Shown in pieces: positions 22,489-28,712 of a DNA stretch of 35,685 nt. The stretch lies in assembly GCA_025454255.1 (NCBI GenBank), contig JALOOU010000022.1:1-35685 (forward strand), in the 5' to 3' direction. Below the pieces are notes generated by a model, which saw only the letters and a program-made list of their open reading frames with translations, had not been told where the DNA came from and made no database searches. The first letter of the stretch is position 1; each line of letters starts with the position of its first letter. This DNA comes from Desulfobacterales bacterium (lineage in GTDB: Bacteria; Desulfobacterota; Desulfobacteria; Desulfobacterales; SpSt-501). A program made the translations under genes and the position numbers.

Positions 22489-22707
22489 ATGAAGGCGAAG
22501 ATGGCGTTCTGGACCGCTGCGGGGCTGGCGCTCATCGGCGTCCACGCGACCGAGGGCGCCCTGTTTTATTTTTTTGCAAGCCACCTGCTGGCCGTGTCGC
22601 TGGGGCTTTTCCTGCTGCGCCGCGAGCATGTTCCGCGGGCGGCGGCGAAGGCCCCGGCCGCCGGCCGAAAACCCGCCCCCGTGCCCCCCAAGGCCAAGAG
22701 CGGCTGA
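22489..22707 (+). CDS. small membrane protein, unknown function
   Basis: A 72-residue protein I do not recognise. Residues about 5-22 and 26-42 form two hydrophobic segments, the second being F-F-A-S-H-L-L-A-V-S-L-G-L-F-L-L, followed by a basic R-R-E-H. The last 30 residues are rich in Pro, Ala, Lys and Arg and probably cytoplasmic and disordered. The start is well supported by GGGGAG six bases before the ATG and by a near-consensus sigma-28-like promoter just upstream. It stands alone between intergenic regions. It could be a small membrane anchor or regulator; no function can be assigned. Confidence 0.65.
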   Translation: MKAKMAFWTAAGLALIGVHATEGALFYFFASHLLAVSLGLFLLRREHVPRAAAKAPAAGRKPAPVPPKAKSG

Positions 22708-22783
22708 GGGGCAGGCGGCCCGTAGCGACAATAAATTGACAATCGCGGAGGTGGATTGCCCTTGCCGCTTCGCCGGCGTCGAC

Positions 22784-22807
22784 CCGGCATACGAAATAAC
22801 ATGCCGG
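22784..22807. promoter_or_regulatory. 7-bp perfect inverted repeat
   Basis: CCGGCAT (22784-22790) and ATGCCGG (22801-22807) are exact inverted repeats around 10 bases. A T-run begins 17 bases later (22824-22830). It could be an operator for the downstream promoters or part of a weak terminator for the small membrane protein gene. Confidence 0.3.
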
Positions 22808-22837
22808 AATTGTACATAATCAGGTTTTTTTAAATTT

Positions 22838-22853
22838 TGGCATGATAGTTGTA
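22838..22853 (+). promoter_or_regulatory. possible sigma-54 promoter
   Basis: TGGCATG-ATAG-TTGTA matches the sigma-54 pattern with GG at 22839-22840, but the -12 element reads GT instead of GC. It lies about 38 bases upstream of the sigma-28-like site before the same gene. It is weaker than the other two sigma-54 sites. Confidence 0.35.
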
Positions 22854-22875
22854 TAGTTGTGTAGGGGGCAGGGAT

Positions 22876-22903
22876 TAAAGCCGGACCAAGAAGCGGCCGA
22901 TAG
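22876..22903 (+). promoter_or_regulatory. sigma-28 (FliA)-like promoter, site 4
   Basis: TAAAG (22876-22880), 15 bases, then GCCGATAG (22896-22903). The -35 core is exact for FliA. Expected start is near 22910, 50 bases before the four-cysteine protein gene. Confidence 0.6.
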
Positions 22904-22960
22904 ATAGATCGCGGCAGGAAACGGGAAGAAGGACCTCCTCATACAGGCCAAGGTGGGACC

Positions 22961-23188
22961 ATGAAACACAGCAGAGCGTTGAGCCAGAAGTTCGACTACG
23001 AGATCGGTTACCTGGTGAAGAGCCCCTGCAGGGACTGCGGCAGCTATGCCTCCTTTCCGGACTGCATGGACCGCTGCACGCTGTTGGACCGGGTCCAATC
23101 GGCCCTGTGCGACAGCCTCTCGAGCATGAACAACTTCTCGGCCGCCGAATCCTATTATCTGCCGGGCGAGGTCCTGGAGCGGATTTGA
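22961..23188 (+). CDS. small four-cysteine protein, unknown function
   Basis: A 75-residue protein with a probable zinc or iron-sulfur site formed by Cys23, Cys26, Cys35 and Cys39 (C-x2-C-x8-C-x3-C) in S-P-C-R-D-C-G and F-P-D-C-M-D-R-C. The rest is hydrophilic, with no signal peptide or membrane segment, and the C-terminal half contains S-S-M-N-N-F-S-A-A-E-S-Y-Y. AAGGTGGG gives a good ribosome site. The gene converges on pspC with only 13 bases between stop codons. Upstream lie a sigma-28-like promoter and a weaker sigma-54-like one. It may be a small regulator or metal-binding adaptor; I cannot name a family. Confidence 0.72.
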   Translation: MKHSRALSQKFDYEIGYLVKSPCRDCGSYASFPDCMDRCTLLDRVQSALCDSLSSMNNFSAAESYYLPGEVLERI

Positions 23189-23201
23189 GGGGCGACACGC
23201 C

Positions 23202-23576
23202 TCAGCGGCCCATCCGTTTCTCCCATCCGTAGGCCCGGGACGTGACCGTGTCCTCCATCCGCCGGATGCGCTTTTCCAGCGTCTCGTAGCGCCGCCGCAG
23301 CCTCTGGGCCGCATCGTGCCGCGAAGAGGTGTAGCGCTCGTAGAACTCCCGCTCCCCGGCGCTCTCGACCGGAATCGCCGGCTCGGGCTTCATGATGAGC
23401 GCGGCCAGCAGGTAAATGATCAGGGCCGGCCAGATCCCCGAAAAGACGAGCAGGGTCGCGGCGATCGCGCGCACCCAGAAGACCGAAAAATCGAAGTGCT
23501 GGGCCAGGCCCCGGCAGACCCCGAAAATCGCCCCGCTGCGGGAGCGATAGATTCCCCTGCGCGAATAGTCTCTCAT
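23202..23576 (-). CDS. pspC: phage shock protein C
   Basis: A 124-residue PspC-domain membrane protein. The N-terminal Y-R-S-R-S-G-A-I-F-G-V-C-R-G-L-A-Q-H-F-D and following V-R-A-I-A-A-T-L-L-V-F-S-G match the start of the PspC domain, and the membrane segment continues to near residue 60. The C-terminal part is a coiled coil with R-R-M-E-D-T-V-T-S-R that lines up with R-E-M-E-R-Y-V-T-S in E. coli PspC as I recall it. In enterobacteria PspB and PspC sense inner-membrane stress and relieve PspA inhibition of PspF. The start overlaps the pspB stop by four bases (ATGA). The stop is 13 bases from that of the convergent small gene, with no terminator between. Confidence 0.9.
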   Translation of the reverse strand: MRDYSRRGIYRSRSGAIFGVCRGLAQHFDFSVFWVRAIAATLLVFSGIWPALIIYLLAALIMKPEPAIPVESAGEREFYERYTSSRHDAAQRLRRRYETLEKRIRRMEDTVTSRAYGWEKRMGR

Positions 23577-23800
23577 TTTTCCGATTCCCCGTCCTTGCAA
23601 TCCTGCAGTATGGTCTCAAGCGCCTCGACGCGCTCTTCCAGCCGGGAGAGGCCTTGATAGGTCTCCTGAACGATGCGGGCGGCCTCCACCTGCTGGTCCC
23701 GTCCCCCCAGCCCCTTGAAAAGTTTGACGGCCAGGACAATGACGATCGCCGCCACGCCGGCGAGCACCAGGATCAGGGCTGCTTCCACGATGATGCTCAC
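23573..23800 (-). CDS. pspB: phage shock protein B
   Basis: A 75-residue PspB-like protein: one N-terminal membrane helix (about residues 3-26, ending V-L-A-V-K-L-F-K-G) and a cytoplasmic amphipathic helix with R-L-E-E-R-V-E-A-L-E-T-I-L-Q-D. This corresponds to the R-M-R-E-R-I-Q-A-L-E-S-I-L region of E. coli PspB. Length is normal. The start is a GTG at 23800 preceded by AAAGGAG nine bases upstream; the frame is open further upstream but that part looks non-coding. It follows pspA after an unusually long 166-base gap and overlaps pspC by four bases. With PspC it would signal membrane stress to the PspA-PspF pair. Confidence 0.85.
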   Translation of the reverse strand: MSIIVEAALILVLAGVAAIVIVLAVKLFKGLGGRDQQVEAARIVQETYQGLSRLEERVEALETILQDCKDGESEK

Positions 23801-23966
23801 TTCCTGCTGCTCCTTTCTGATTCGGGCGCTGCCGCGCCGTGCCATGCGGCCGGGGCAAAGCGTTCGCTGCCGAGCCGTGCAACGGCCAAGCGGGCCCGGC
23901 TGTGCCTCACTATAGATCCTCGATTCTGGTCCAGCAAGCCAAAAGTGGCGGCCGGCGGCGAGGGGG

Positions 23967-24641
23967 TCACACCCGTTTCTCGCGGCCGCTCTGCGGGTTT
24001 TTGAGCGCCTCGAGCTCGCGTTCGATCTCCTCGTCGAATTCAAGCGATCCGATGGCCTCCTCCAGGGATTCCCTGCGGCCGTAGTTCACCAGGTCGGCCT
24101 CGGCCTCCATGCGCTCGATGCGGCTTTCGAGCTCCTCGAAGCGGAACACGGCATCGGCGCTGTCGATGCGGCGGATCTCCTGCTGCGCGCGCCGCTTGCG
24201 TTCGGCGTGGATGTGGCGCTGCACCAGCAGCCGTTGTTTGTCGCGGGCGGACTTGAGCTTCTCCTCCAGCTGGCCGATGTCGGCCTGGTATTGCGCGACG
24301 AGGCGCTGGTGGTCGGCGAGCTCCTGCTGCAGGGCGTCGGCGCGCTGCCGATAGCGGCGTTTTTCGACCAGAGCCTCGCGCGCCAGCTCATCCCGGCCCT
24401 TGCCCGCGGCGAGCTGAGCCTTGTCGGCCCAGAAACGGGCCCGGCTGCCCGCCTCCTCGTGCTGGCGCTGGATGCGCTTGGCCTCCGCCATCACTCCGGC
24501 GCAGGCCGCCTTGAGCTCGACCAGGGTGTCCTCCATTTCGCGGATCATCAGGCGGATCAGTTTCTCGGGGTCCTCGGCCCGGTCGAGCATGGAGTTGATG
24601 TTGGAGCTCACGATGTCGCGGAAACGAGTGAAAATGCCCAT
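23967..24641 (-). CDS. pspA: phage shock protein A
   Basis: A 224-residue PspA/IM30 family protein, the usual length. The amphipathic N-terminal helix M-G-I-F-T-R-F-R-D-I-V-S-S-N-I-N is followed by the family start L-D-R-A-E-D-P-E-K-L-I-R-L-M-I-R-E-M-E. The rest is almost entirely coiled coil, and R-R-I-D-S-A-D-A-V-F-R-F-E-E-L-E-S-R-I-E-R-M-E-A near residue 152 is also characteristic. PspA binds and stabilises damaged inner membrane and inhibits PspF when not engaged. The ATG is preceded by AAGGAGG-like bases. A sigma-54 promoter lies 80-100 bases upstream, and the activator gene pspF is divergent. Membrane-protein export from the polysaccharide locus is one likely source of the stress it would counter. 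Confidence 0.96.
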   Translation of the reverse strand: MGIFTRFRDIVSSNINSMLDRAEDPEKLIRLMIREMEDTLVELKAACAGVMAEAKRIQRQHEEAGSRARFWADKAQLAAGKGRDELAREALVEKRRYRQRADALQQELADHQRLVAQYQADIGQLEEKLKSARDKQRLLVQRHIHAERKRRAQQEIRRIDSADAVFRFEELESRIERMEAEADLVNYGRRESLEEAIGSLEFDEEIERELEALKNPQSGREKRV

Positions 24642-24721
24642 GAGACCCTCCTTGGCAGTGAGCGGCGCAGCTCTCGCTCCGGCGCGCCCGTGGTGCTTGA
24701 TTTCCGATCGTTGATCACATG

Positions 24722-24738
24722 AGCACGGGCCATGCCAA
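24722..24738 (-). promoter_or_regulatory. sigma-54 promoter of pspA
   Basis: On the - strand the sequence reads TTGGCATG-GCCC-GTGCT, with GG (-24) and GC (-12) ten bases apart. Its place between pspA and a PspF-type activator gene strongly supports it. Predicted start is about 24710. Confidence 0.8.
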
Positions 24739-24779
24739 GCGTCGAAAAAATGACAACCATCCGGATTGAATGATAAACC

Positions 24780-24794
24780 ATTCTTGACAAGAAT
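24780..24794. promoter_or_regulatory. 15-bp perfect palindrome, possible operator
   Basis: ATTCTTG-A-CAAGAAT is a perfect inverted repeat around one central base in the psp divergent region. It overlaps TTGACA (24784-24789), the likely -35 of pspF; a -10-like TAAATA follows at 24806-24811. A regulator bound here would block pspF and could affect pspA. Confidence 0.45.
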
Positions 24795-24818
24795 TTAAAA
24801 TATGGTAAATAAAACCAA

Positions 24819-24838
24819 TTAGTGTTATTTAATGCTAA
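24819..24838. promoter_or_regulatory. PspF-like upstream activating site
   Basis: TTAGTGT and TGCTAA are separated by 7 bases. From memory E. coli PspF sites read TAGTGT-N6-CGCTAA, so the match is close. It is about 110-125 bases upstream of the predicted pspA start, the normal range for an enhancer, and next to the pspF start codon, which would suit autorepression. A second TAGTGT lies at 24840-24845. Confidence 0.6.
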
Positions 24839-24854
24839 ATAGTGTTTAAAAATA

Positions 24855-25901
24855 ATGAGCAGGAATCTCAAAACATCGTTTAGCTTTGGCTATTCAGAGG
24901 CCATCGGGCAGTCGGAAGCCTTCCTCGACTTTCAGGAGAAGCTCTCCCGCGTGGCGCCCATCAACCGGCCGGTGCTCTTGATCGGAGAGCGCGGCACTGG
25001 CAAGGAGCTGGCCGCCGCGCGCCTGCACTATCTTTCCGGCCGCTGGGAGCGGCCGTTTGTCACCCTCAACTGCGCCTCCCTGGCGCCGACCCTGATCGAG
25101 GCGGAGCTCTTCGGCCATGAGCGGGGGGCCTTCACGGGCGCCCTGCAGCGGCGGGCGGGCCGCTTCGAGGCGGCCGAGGGCGGCACTCTCTTCTTGGATG
25201 AGATCGGCAACGTGCCCCTGGAGGTCCAGGGGAAGATCCTGAGGGTGGTGGAATACAACAGCTTCGAGCGGGTCGGCAGCGCGGAGAGGATCGATGTCGA
25301 CGTGCGCATCGTGGCTGCCACGAACGCCGACCTGAGGGAGCTTGTCCGGCGCGACCGGTTCAAGGCGGATCTCCTGGACCGGCTCTCCTTCGAGGTGCTG
25401 GTGGTTCCGCCGCTGCGGGCGCGCCGCGGGGATGTGCCGCTTCTGGCCCGGCACTTCGCTGCGCGCATGGCGAAGGAGCTGGGGCGGGAGGAAGCGCCCG
25501 TCCTCGGCGAGATGGCGTGCGCGGCCCTCGAGCGCCACCCCTGGCCCGGCAACGTGCGCGAGCTCAAGAACGCCGTGGAGCGGGCGGTCTACCGCGCGGA
25601 TGCCCCCCTCATCGCCGCGGTCGAGTTCGACCCCTTCCACTCCCCGTATGCCCCCGGCGGCACACGGCGGGAGCAAGCGGCGCCGGCAGAGGCGCCTGGG
25701 GCAGAGCCCCCGCGGCGGAGCCTCAAGGAGGCGACCTGGAGCCTCCAGGTGAGCATGCTGGAGGAGGCCCTGGCGCGCTCCCGGCACAACCAGCGCAAGG
25801 CGGCCGTCGACCTGGGCCTCAGCTACAACCAGTTCCGGGGGCTCTACCGCCGCTACCGGGCCGGTTTGCGGGGTGCGGCCGCCGCCGGCCGGCCGGGCTG
25901 A
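24855..25901 (+). CDS. pspF: psp operon transcriptional activator PspF (sigma-54 dependent)
   Basis: A 348-residue bacterial enhancer-binding protein that closely follows E. coli PspF. There is no N-terminal receiver domain, which is the PspF hallmark. Walker A is G-E-R-G-T-G-K-E (residues 44-51), the sigma-54 contact loop G-A-F-T-G-A is at 91-96, and Walker B is L-F-L-D-E at 112-116. The segment [20 protein letters not shown] follows, and a Fis-type helix-turn-helix [16 protein letters not shown] lies near the C-terminus. It is divergent from pspA. The ATG at 24855 has no recognisable ribosome site, so translation is probably weak, fitting low activator levels. rmuC starts 40 bases after its stop. 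Confidence 0.95.
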   Translation: MSRNLKTSFSFGYSEAIGQSEAFLDFQEKLSRVAPINRPVLLIGERGTGKELAAARLHYLSGRWERPFVTLNCASLAPTLIEAELFGHERGAFTGALQRRAGRFEAAEGGTLFLDEIGNVPLEVQGKILRVVEYNSFERVGSAERIDVDVRIVAATNADLRELVRRDRFKADLLDRLSFEVLVVPPLRARRGDVPLLARHFAARMAKELGREEAPVLGEMACAALERHPWPGNVRELKNAVERAVYRADAPLIAAVEFDPFHSPYAPGGTRREQAAPAEAPGAEPPRRSLKEATWSLQVSMLEEALARSRHNQRKAAVDLGLSYNQFRGLYRRYRAGLRGAAAAGRPG

Positions 25902-25941
25902 CCGGCCCTCGTGCAGACAGGCGCGCGGGAAGGAAGACGCA

Positions 25942-27303
25942 ATGGCTGAAATCCTTTTGACCCGGCCGACGGCGATGGAGCTGCTGGCGGCGATCCTGGT
26001 GCTGGCCGCCGCCGCGCTGATCCTGCTCATCCTGCTGCTGCGGCGCCGGCCTAGCCAGATCGTCCGCGAGCTGCAGGGGGCGCTCTCCGCCATCGAGGGG
26101 CGCTGCGAGCAGACCGAGCGCGAATTCCGGGAGGAGCTGGCCCGCAGCCGGCAGGAGTCCGCCTACGGAGACCGGCAGATGCGCGAAGAGATGCGCTCCG
26201 CCTCCAGCCAGCTGACCGAGTCTTTGCTTAGCCGCCTGGCCGAGATCGCCCGCCTGCAGAAAGGCCAGCTCGACAGTTTTTCGCGGCAGCTGGCCGACCT
26301 GACCGCGCTGAACGCGGCCAAGCTGGAGACCCTACGCGCCTCCATGGAAGCCCGCCTGCTCGCCCTGCAGGCGGACAGCGCCGAAAAGCTCGACCGGATG
26401 CGCCACATCGTGGACGAAAAGCTGCAGTCGACCCTGGAGAAGCGCCTGGGCGAATCCTTCAAACAGGTGAGCGAACGCCTGGAGCAGGTCTACGCCGGCC
26501 TGGGGGAGATGCGCACGCTGGCCGCCGGGGTGGGCGACCTCAAGAAGGTGCTGACCAACGTCAAGACCCGCGGCACCTGGGGTGAGGTCCGGTTGAGCCA
26601 CATCCTGGAGCAGATCCTGACCGCGGAGCAGTACGCCGTCAACGTTGCCACCCGGCCGGGCGGCGGCGAGCGCGTGGAGTTCGCCATCCGGCTGCCGGGT
26701 CCGGACCCGGCGCGGGCGGAGGTCGTCTGGCTGCCGATCGACGCCAAGTTCCCGCAGGAGGACTACCAGCGGCTGCTCGACGCCCAGGAGGCGGCCGACC
26801 GGAGCGCGGCCGACCGGGCCCTGAAAAGCCTCGAGCAGCGCGTGAAGCTCGAAGCCCGCGCCATCCGCGAGAAGTACATCGAACCGCCCCACACCACCGA
26901 TTTCGGCATCCTCTTCCTGCCGGTGGAGGGCCTGTATGCCGAGGTGCTGCGCATCCCCGGACTGTGCGATCTGCTGCAGCGCGAGCACCGCATCGTCGTG
27001 GCCGGCCCCACGACCCTGGCCGCGCTCCTCAACAGCCTGCAGATGGGGTTCCGGACGCTGGCGGTGGAGCGCCGCTCGAGCGAGGTGTGGGAGCTGCTGG
27101 GGATCGTCAAGAACGAATTCGCCGCGTTCGGCGACACCTTGGCGAAGACCAAGAAGAAGCTGCAGGAGGCGGCCCACACCATCGACCGGGCGGAGGTGCG
27201 CACGCGGGCCATCGAGCGCAAGCTGCGCCGGGTGGAGGAGACGCCGCTCGGCGCGCCGCTGGGACGCGACGGCGAGCCGGTGGTTGCCGAAGATGAGGCG
27301 TAG
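25942..27303 (+). CDS. rmuC: DNA recombination protein RmuC
   Basis: A 453-residue RmuC-family protein: one N-terminal membrane helix (about residues 10-32, L-L-A-A-I-L-V-L-A-A-A-A-L-I-L-L-I-L-L-L), then a long coiled coil to about residue 190, then the conserved nuclease-like core. Family blocks are L-K-K-V-L-T-N-V-K-T-R-G-T-W-G-E-V-R-L, V-W-L-P-I-D-A-K-F-P-Q-E-D-Y, F-G-I-L-F-L-P-V-E-G-L-Y-A-E-V and G-P-T-T-L-A-A-L-L-N-S-L-Q-M-G-F. RmuC limits recombination between short inverted repeats in E. coli; the reaction is not firmly known. The start at 25942 has AAGGAAG before it; an in-frame ATG further upstream overlaps pspF and is not used. It may be co-transcribed with pspF. Confidence 0.95.
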   Translation: MAEILLTRPTAMELLAAILVLAAAALILLILLLRRRPSQIVRELQGALSAIEGRCEQTEREFREELARSRQESAYGDRQMREEMRSASSQLTESLLSRLAEIARLQKGQLDSFSRQLADLTALNAAKLETLRASMEARLLALQADSAEKLDRMRHIVDEKLQSTLEKRLGESFKQVSERLEQVYAGLGEMRTLAAGVGDLKKVLTNVKTRGTWGEVRLSHILEQILTAEQYAVNVATRPGGGERVEFAIRLPGPDPARAEVVWLPIDAKFPQEDYQRLLDAQEAADRSAADRALKSLEQRVKLEARAIREKYIEPPHTTDFGILFLPVEGLYAEVLRIPGLCDLLQREHRIVVAGPTTLAALLNSLQMGFRTLAVERRSSEVWELLGIVKNEFAAFGDTLAKTKKKLQEAAHTIDRAEVRTRAIERKLRRVEETPLGAPLGRDGEPVVAEDEA

Positions 27304-27393
27304 AGATCCCGCCGGGCCATCCCAGCGAAAGCGGCTTTGATCCGTTGCACGCCGCCTGCACTGGAGGCTCATCGGCAAGCGGGTCGAGATGTC

Positions 27394-27444
27394 GTGGGAG
27401 CGGCATCCCGCCGCGATCCGACTGCGGCCGGATGCCGCTCCCAC
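27394..27444. repeat. REP-like inverted pair (BIME-type)
   Basis: A 15-base sequence GTGGGAGCGGCATCC (27394-27408) is repeated exactly in inverted form at 27430-27444. Each arm also forms its own hairpin (GCGGC-ATCCC-GCCGC on the left; the same stem with loop ATCCG on the right). GTGG heads followed by a GC palindrome are typical of REP elements, which are moved by RAYT transposases. It lies between rmuC and the TRAP terminator. Confidence 0.7.
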
Positions 27445-27485
27445 TGGAAACAGCCCGACTGATTTGGAAACTGTTTTGTTGCCGG

Positions 27486-27523
27486 CAAAAGAAAACGGCG
27501 GCCGCCCTTGCGGGGCGGCCGCC
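27486..27523 (-). terminator. Rho-independent terminator of the TRAP operon
   Basis: GGCGGCCGCCC (27497-27507) pairs exactly with GGGCGGCCGCC (27513-27523) across a 5-base loop. On the - strand the stem is followed by GTTTTCTTTT. It lies 36 bases after the stop of the substrate-binding protein gene, the last gene of the operon. Confidence 0.85.
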
Positions 27524-27558
27524 GCCATGAAGGCTCTTTGGGTGAGGGCAGCTAGGCG

Positions 27559-28662
27559 CTACCCCTTGAGCGAAAAGGGCGGGACGATGATGTTGTAGTA
27601 GGCCTTTTCGGAGACCGTGCCCCAGGTGCCGACGACCCTGGCGAACTTTTTGAAGGCCTCATTCACCTTTTTGGCGATCGGGGTCTTGGCGGCCTCCTCT
27701 TCGTTGACCTCCTGGGCCATCTTGCTCAGCCGCTGGAGAACCTCGGCCGGAAACTGCACCAGCTCCACCTTGTGCACGTTGATCAGCTCCTGGAGCGCCG
27801 CGCCGTTCTGGGCCTCGAACTGGGAGAGCACCCAGAGTTCGTTCTCCATGCAGGCCGCGTTGATGATGTGCTGCAGGTCCTTGGGCAGGGAGTCGAACAC
27901 CTTCTTGTTGAAGAAGTATTCGAGGTAGGTGCCGGGCTCGTGCCAGCCGGGGTAGTAGTAGTACTTGGCGGCCTTGTAAAGCCCCAGCCGCAGATCGTGC
28001 AGCGGCCCGACCCACTCGGTGGCGTCGATGACGCCGCGCTCGAGGTTGGTGAAGATCTCCCCTCCCGGGGTGAGCACCACGGTGCCCCCGGCCTTGGCCA
28101 CGACCTTGCCGCCCAGACCCGGGATCCGCATTTTCAGGCCCTTGAAGTCGTCGATGGTGTTGATCTGCTTGCGGAACCACCCGCCCATCTGGACCCCGGT
28201 GGAGCCGCCCGGACGGGGGACGAGGTTGAAGGGGGCGTAGGTCTCCTCCCAGAGCTTCAGGCCGTCGCCGCCGTGGAACCAGGCCGCATAGCCCTGGGCG
28301 TTCATGCCGAAGGGCACGGCCGAAAACCATTGGACGGCCGGCTCTTTACCGGCCCAGTAGTAGGCGGCGCCGCTGCCCACCTCGACGGTGCCGTCCGAGA
28401 CCGCCTGGAAGGATTCGAGCGCCGGCACGAGCTCCCCGGCGGCAAAGACCTGGATCTGGATCCGGCCGTCGGTCAGCTCGCCGATGCGCTTGGCGAGGCG
28501 TTCGCAGCCGTCCTGGAGCACCGGCAGCTTGGGCGGCCAGGTGGTGACCATCTTCCACTGGTACTTCTTCTGGGCGATGACCGCCGGCGCCCCGACCACT
28601 GTCGTGGCGGCGGCGGCCGCAGTGCCGATTCCGACCTTCTTCAGAAAATCGCGTCGCTTCAT
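27559..28662 (-). CDS. TRAP transporter substrate-binding protein (DctP/TakP type)
   Basis: A 367-residue periplasmic solute-binding protein. It begins M-K-R-R-D-F-L-K-K, a twin-arginine signal, followed by an Ala-rich segment ending near A-P-A-V-I-A-Q. The mature part has the TRAP (DctP) pattern: A-A-G-E-L-V-P-A near residue 75, R-P-G-G-S-T-G-V-Q-M-G-G-W near 146, K-G-L-K-M-R-I-P-G-L-G-G, and D-A-T-E-W-V-G-P-L-H-D. The segment K-A-A-K-Y-Y-Y-Y-P-G-W-H-E-P-G follows. This form is characteristic of the TakP branch that binds 2-oxo acids such as pyruvate, usually with a cation, as I recall; the ligand remains inference. An excellent AAGGAGG lies before the ATG. It follows the large permease gene by 50 bases. 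Confidence 0.93.
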   Translation of the reverse strand: MKRRDFLKKVGIGTAAAAATTVVGAPAVIAQKKYQWKMVTTWPPKLPVLQDGCERLAKRIGELTDGRIQIQVFAAGELVPALESFQAVSDGTVEVGSGAAYYWAGKEPAVQWFSAVPFGMNAQGYAAWFHGGDGLKLWEETYAPFNLVPRPGGSTGVQMGGWFRKQINTIDDFKGLKMRIPGLGGKVVAKAGGTVVLTPGGEIFTNLERGVIDATEWVGPLHDLRLGLYKAAKYYYYPGWHEPGTYLEYFFNKKVFDSLPKDLQHIINAACMENELWVLSQFEAQNGAALQELINVHKVELVQFPAEVLQRLSKMAQEVNEEEAAKTPIAKKVNEAFKKFARVVGTWGTVSEKAYYNIIVPPFSLKG

Positions 28663-28712
28663 TGGGACCTCCTTGTTTCTCGAAATATTCGGGACCCAGA
28701 CGAGCCCCGGTT

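Noticed and set aside
20921..22492. Long + strand open frame opposite the HSDR_N-type gene
   Set aside because: It is a high-GC shadow with no family similarity; the - strand protein has clear domain features.
23186..23204. Hairpin between the convergent small gene and pspC as a bidirectional terminator
   Set aside because: The stem has a two-base bulge and there are no T-tracts on either side.
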